From positions 1 through 6,495 of the forward strand of contig CAYYNB010000252.1 in NCBI GenBank assembly GCA_964472565.1: a DNA stretch of 6,495 nucleotides, in the 5' to 3' direction. This document shows, piece after piece, positions 6,351 to 6,495 of this stretch (its first letter is position 1; the number at the start of each line of letters is the position of its first letter). A model generated the notes under the pieces. It saw nothing but the letters and a program-made list of their open reading frames with translations. It was not told the origin of the DNA and did no database searches. The DNA comes from DATAMF01 sp964472565 (lineage in GTDB: Bacteria > Chloroflexota > Anaerolineae > Aggregatilineales > Aggregatilineaceae). The position numbers and the translations under genes were made by a program.

Positions 6351-6437
6351 ATTTAACCTTAATTGGGATAAATGTGGGAAAGATTTAGCCTAAATGGGGC
6401 GAGATTCAGGTTAAATGCGGGGGGATTCAGGTTGAAT
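6351..6437. repeat. array of quasi-palindromic 13-mers, 21-nt phased
   Basis: Three 13-mers start exactly 21 nt apart: ATTTAGCCTAAAT (6383-6395), ATTCAGGTTAAAT (6404-6416) and ATTCAGGTTGAAT (6425-6437). Each is a near-palindrome: the first has 6-bp arms around one base, the third has ATTCA/TGAAT arms around three. An inverse copy, ATTTAACCTTAAT (6351-6363), differs from the complement of the second by one base. A degenerate unit with TAAATG at 6369-6374 lies 22 nt before the TAAATG of the next. The spacers are G-rich. This may be an operator array, an iteron-like repeat, or a degraded dispersed repeat. Confidence 0.6.
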
Positions 6438-6453
6438 TATCCCTATCCCCCGG

Positions 6454-6481
6454 CCCCTTTCCCCGCGCGCGGAGAAAGGGG
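6454..6481. repeat. GC-rich intergenic hairpin element (possibly dispersed repeat or bidirectional terminator)
   Basis: CCCCTTTCCCCG... pairs with ...CGGAGAAAGGGG about a centre at 6467.5: 12-bp arms 6454-6465 and 6470-6481 with a single C-A mismatch (6462/6473), around a GC-alternating tip. It is preceded by CCCTATCCCCCGG (6441-6453). From memory, very similar CCCTCACCCCCGGCCCC...GGGAGAGGGG hairpins recur between genes in Chloroflexota and several other phyla, so a dispersed element is likely. The element may continue past the window edge. Confidence 0.55.
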
Positions 6482-6495
6482 AGCAAAGCGGGCGC

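Larger units (their letters stand above)
6157..6495. other. gene-free right-hand region
   Basis: No credible coding sequence on either strand; open frames here are extensions of frames antisense to or out of phase with gdhA and lack protein-like features. The region holds the gdhA hairpin (6213-6240), a weaker stem GCGAG/CTCGC (6178-6182, 6196-6200), a short CTAAC/GTTAG inverted repeat (6309-6313, 6323-6327), the dyad array (6351-6437) and the GC-rich hairpin at the window edge. No tRNA-like cloverleaf was seen. Confidence 0.6.

Noticed and set aside
6365..6424. Possible G-quadruplex from repeated G runs
   Set aside because: The G runs are separated by loops of about 8 to 19 nt and fall in the spacers of the 21-nt array; unlikely to fold as a stable quadruplex.
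6351..6437. CRISPR array
   Set aside because: Period is only 21-22 nt, repeats are degenerate 13-mers and there are no unique spacers of proper length.

Overview
The window reads as an ordinary stretch of chromosome from a moderately GC-rich free-living bacterium. Gene style (good Shine-Dalgarno sites, a bacterial lipobox, an archaeal/Gram-positive-like 425-residue glutamate dehydrogenase, a GC-rich intergenic hairpin of the CCCCGGCCCC...GGGG kind) suggests a member of the Chloroflexota, possibly Anaerolineae-like. That placement is inference; no marker gene is present.

Layout: (1) 1-770, plus strand: the C-terminal three quarters of a VAT-1-like NADPH:quinone reductase/MDR oxidoreductase, cut by the window edge. 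(2) 767-4144, minus strand: a run of four genes. In transcription order these are two paralogous ABC-2-type permease-like membrane proteins (4144-3281, then 3109-2219), a serine/threonine dehydratase or serine racemase-like PLP enzyme (2188-1244), and a single-domain response regulator (1129-767) whose stop codon overlaps the stop of the convergent oxidoreductase. (3) 4300-4752, plus strand: a small lipoprotein of unknown function, divergent from the permeases. (4) 4879-6156, plus strand: a complete Glu/Leu/Phe/Val-type glutamate dehydrogenase. (5) 6157-6495: 339 nt without a gene, holding a strong hairpin behind gdhA, an array of quasi-palindromic 13-mers mostly spaced 21 nt, and a GC-rich hairpin element at the edge.

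How the genes relate: the dehydratase (releases ammonia from hydroxy amino acids) and glutamate dehydrogenase (interconverts glutamate and 2-oxoglutarate plus ammonia) both handle amino nitrogen, but they lie on opposite strands with separate signals, so the link is only thematic. The two permeases probably act together as a heterodimer; their ATPase is not in the window. The dehydratase starts 30 nt after the second permease ends and may be co-transcribed with it. The response regulator has its own credible promoter and no partner kinase here.

I see no clear defence system, mobile element, CRISPR array, tRNA or rRNA. The least explained items are the orphan permease pair, the unknown lipoprotein, and the 21-nt-phased dyad array near the right end.
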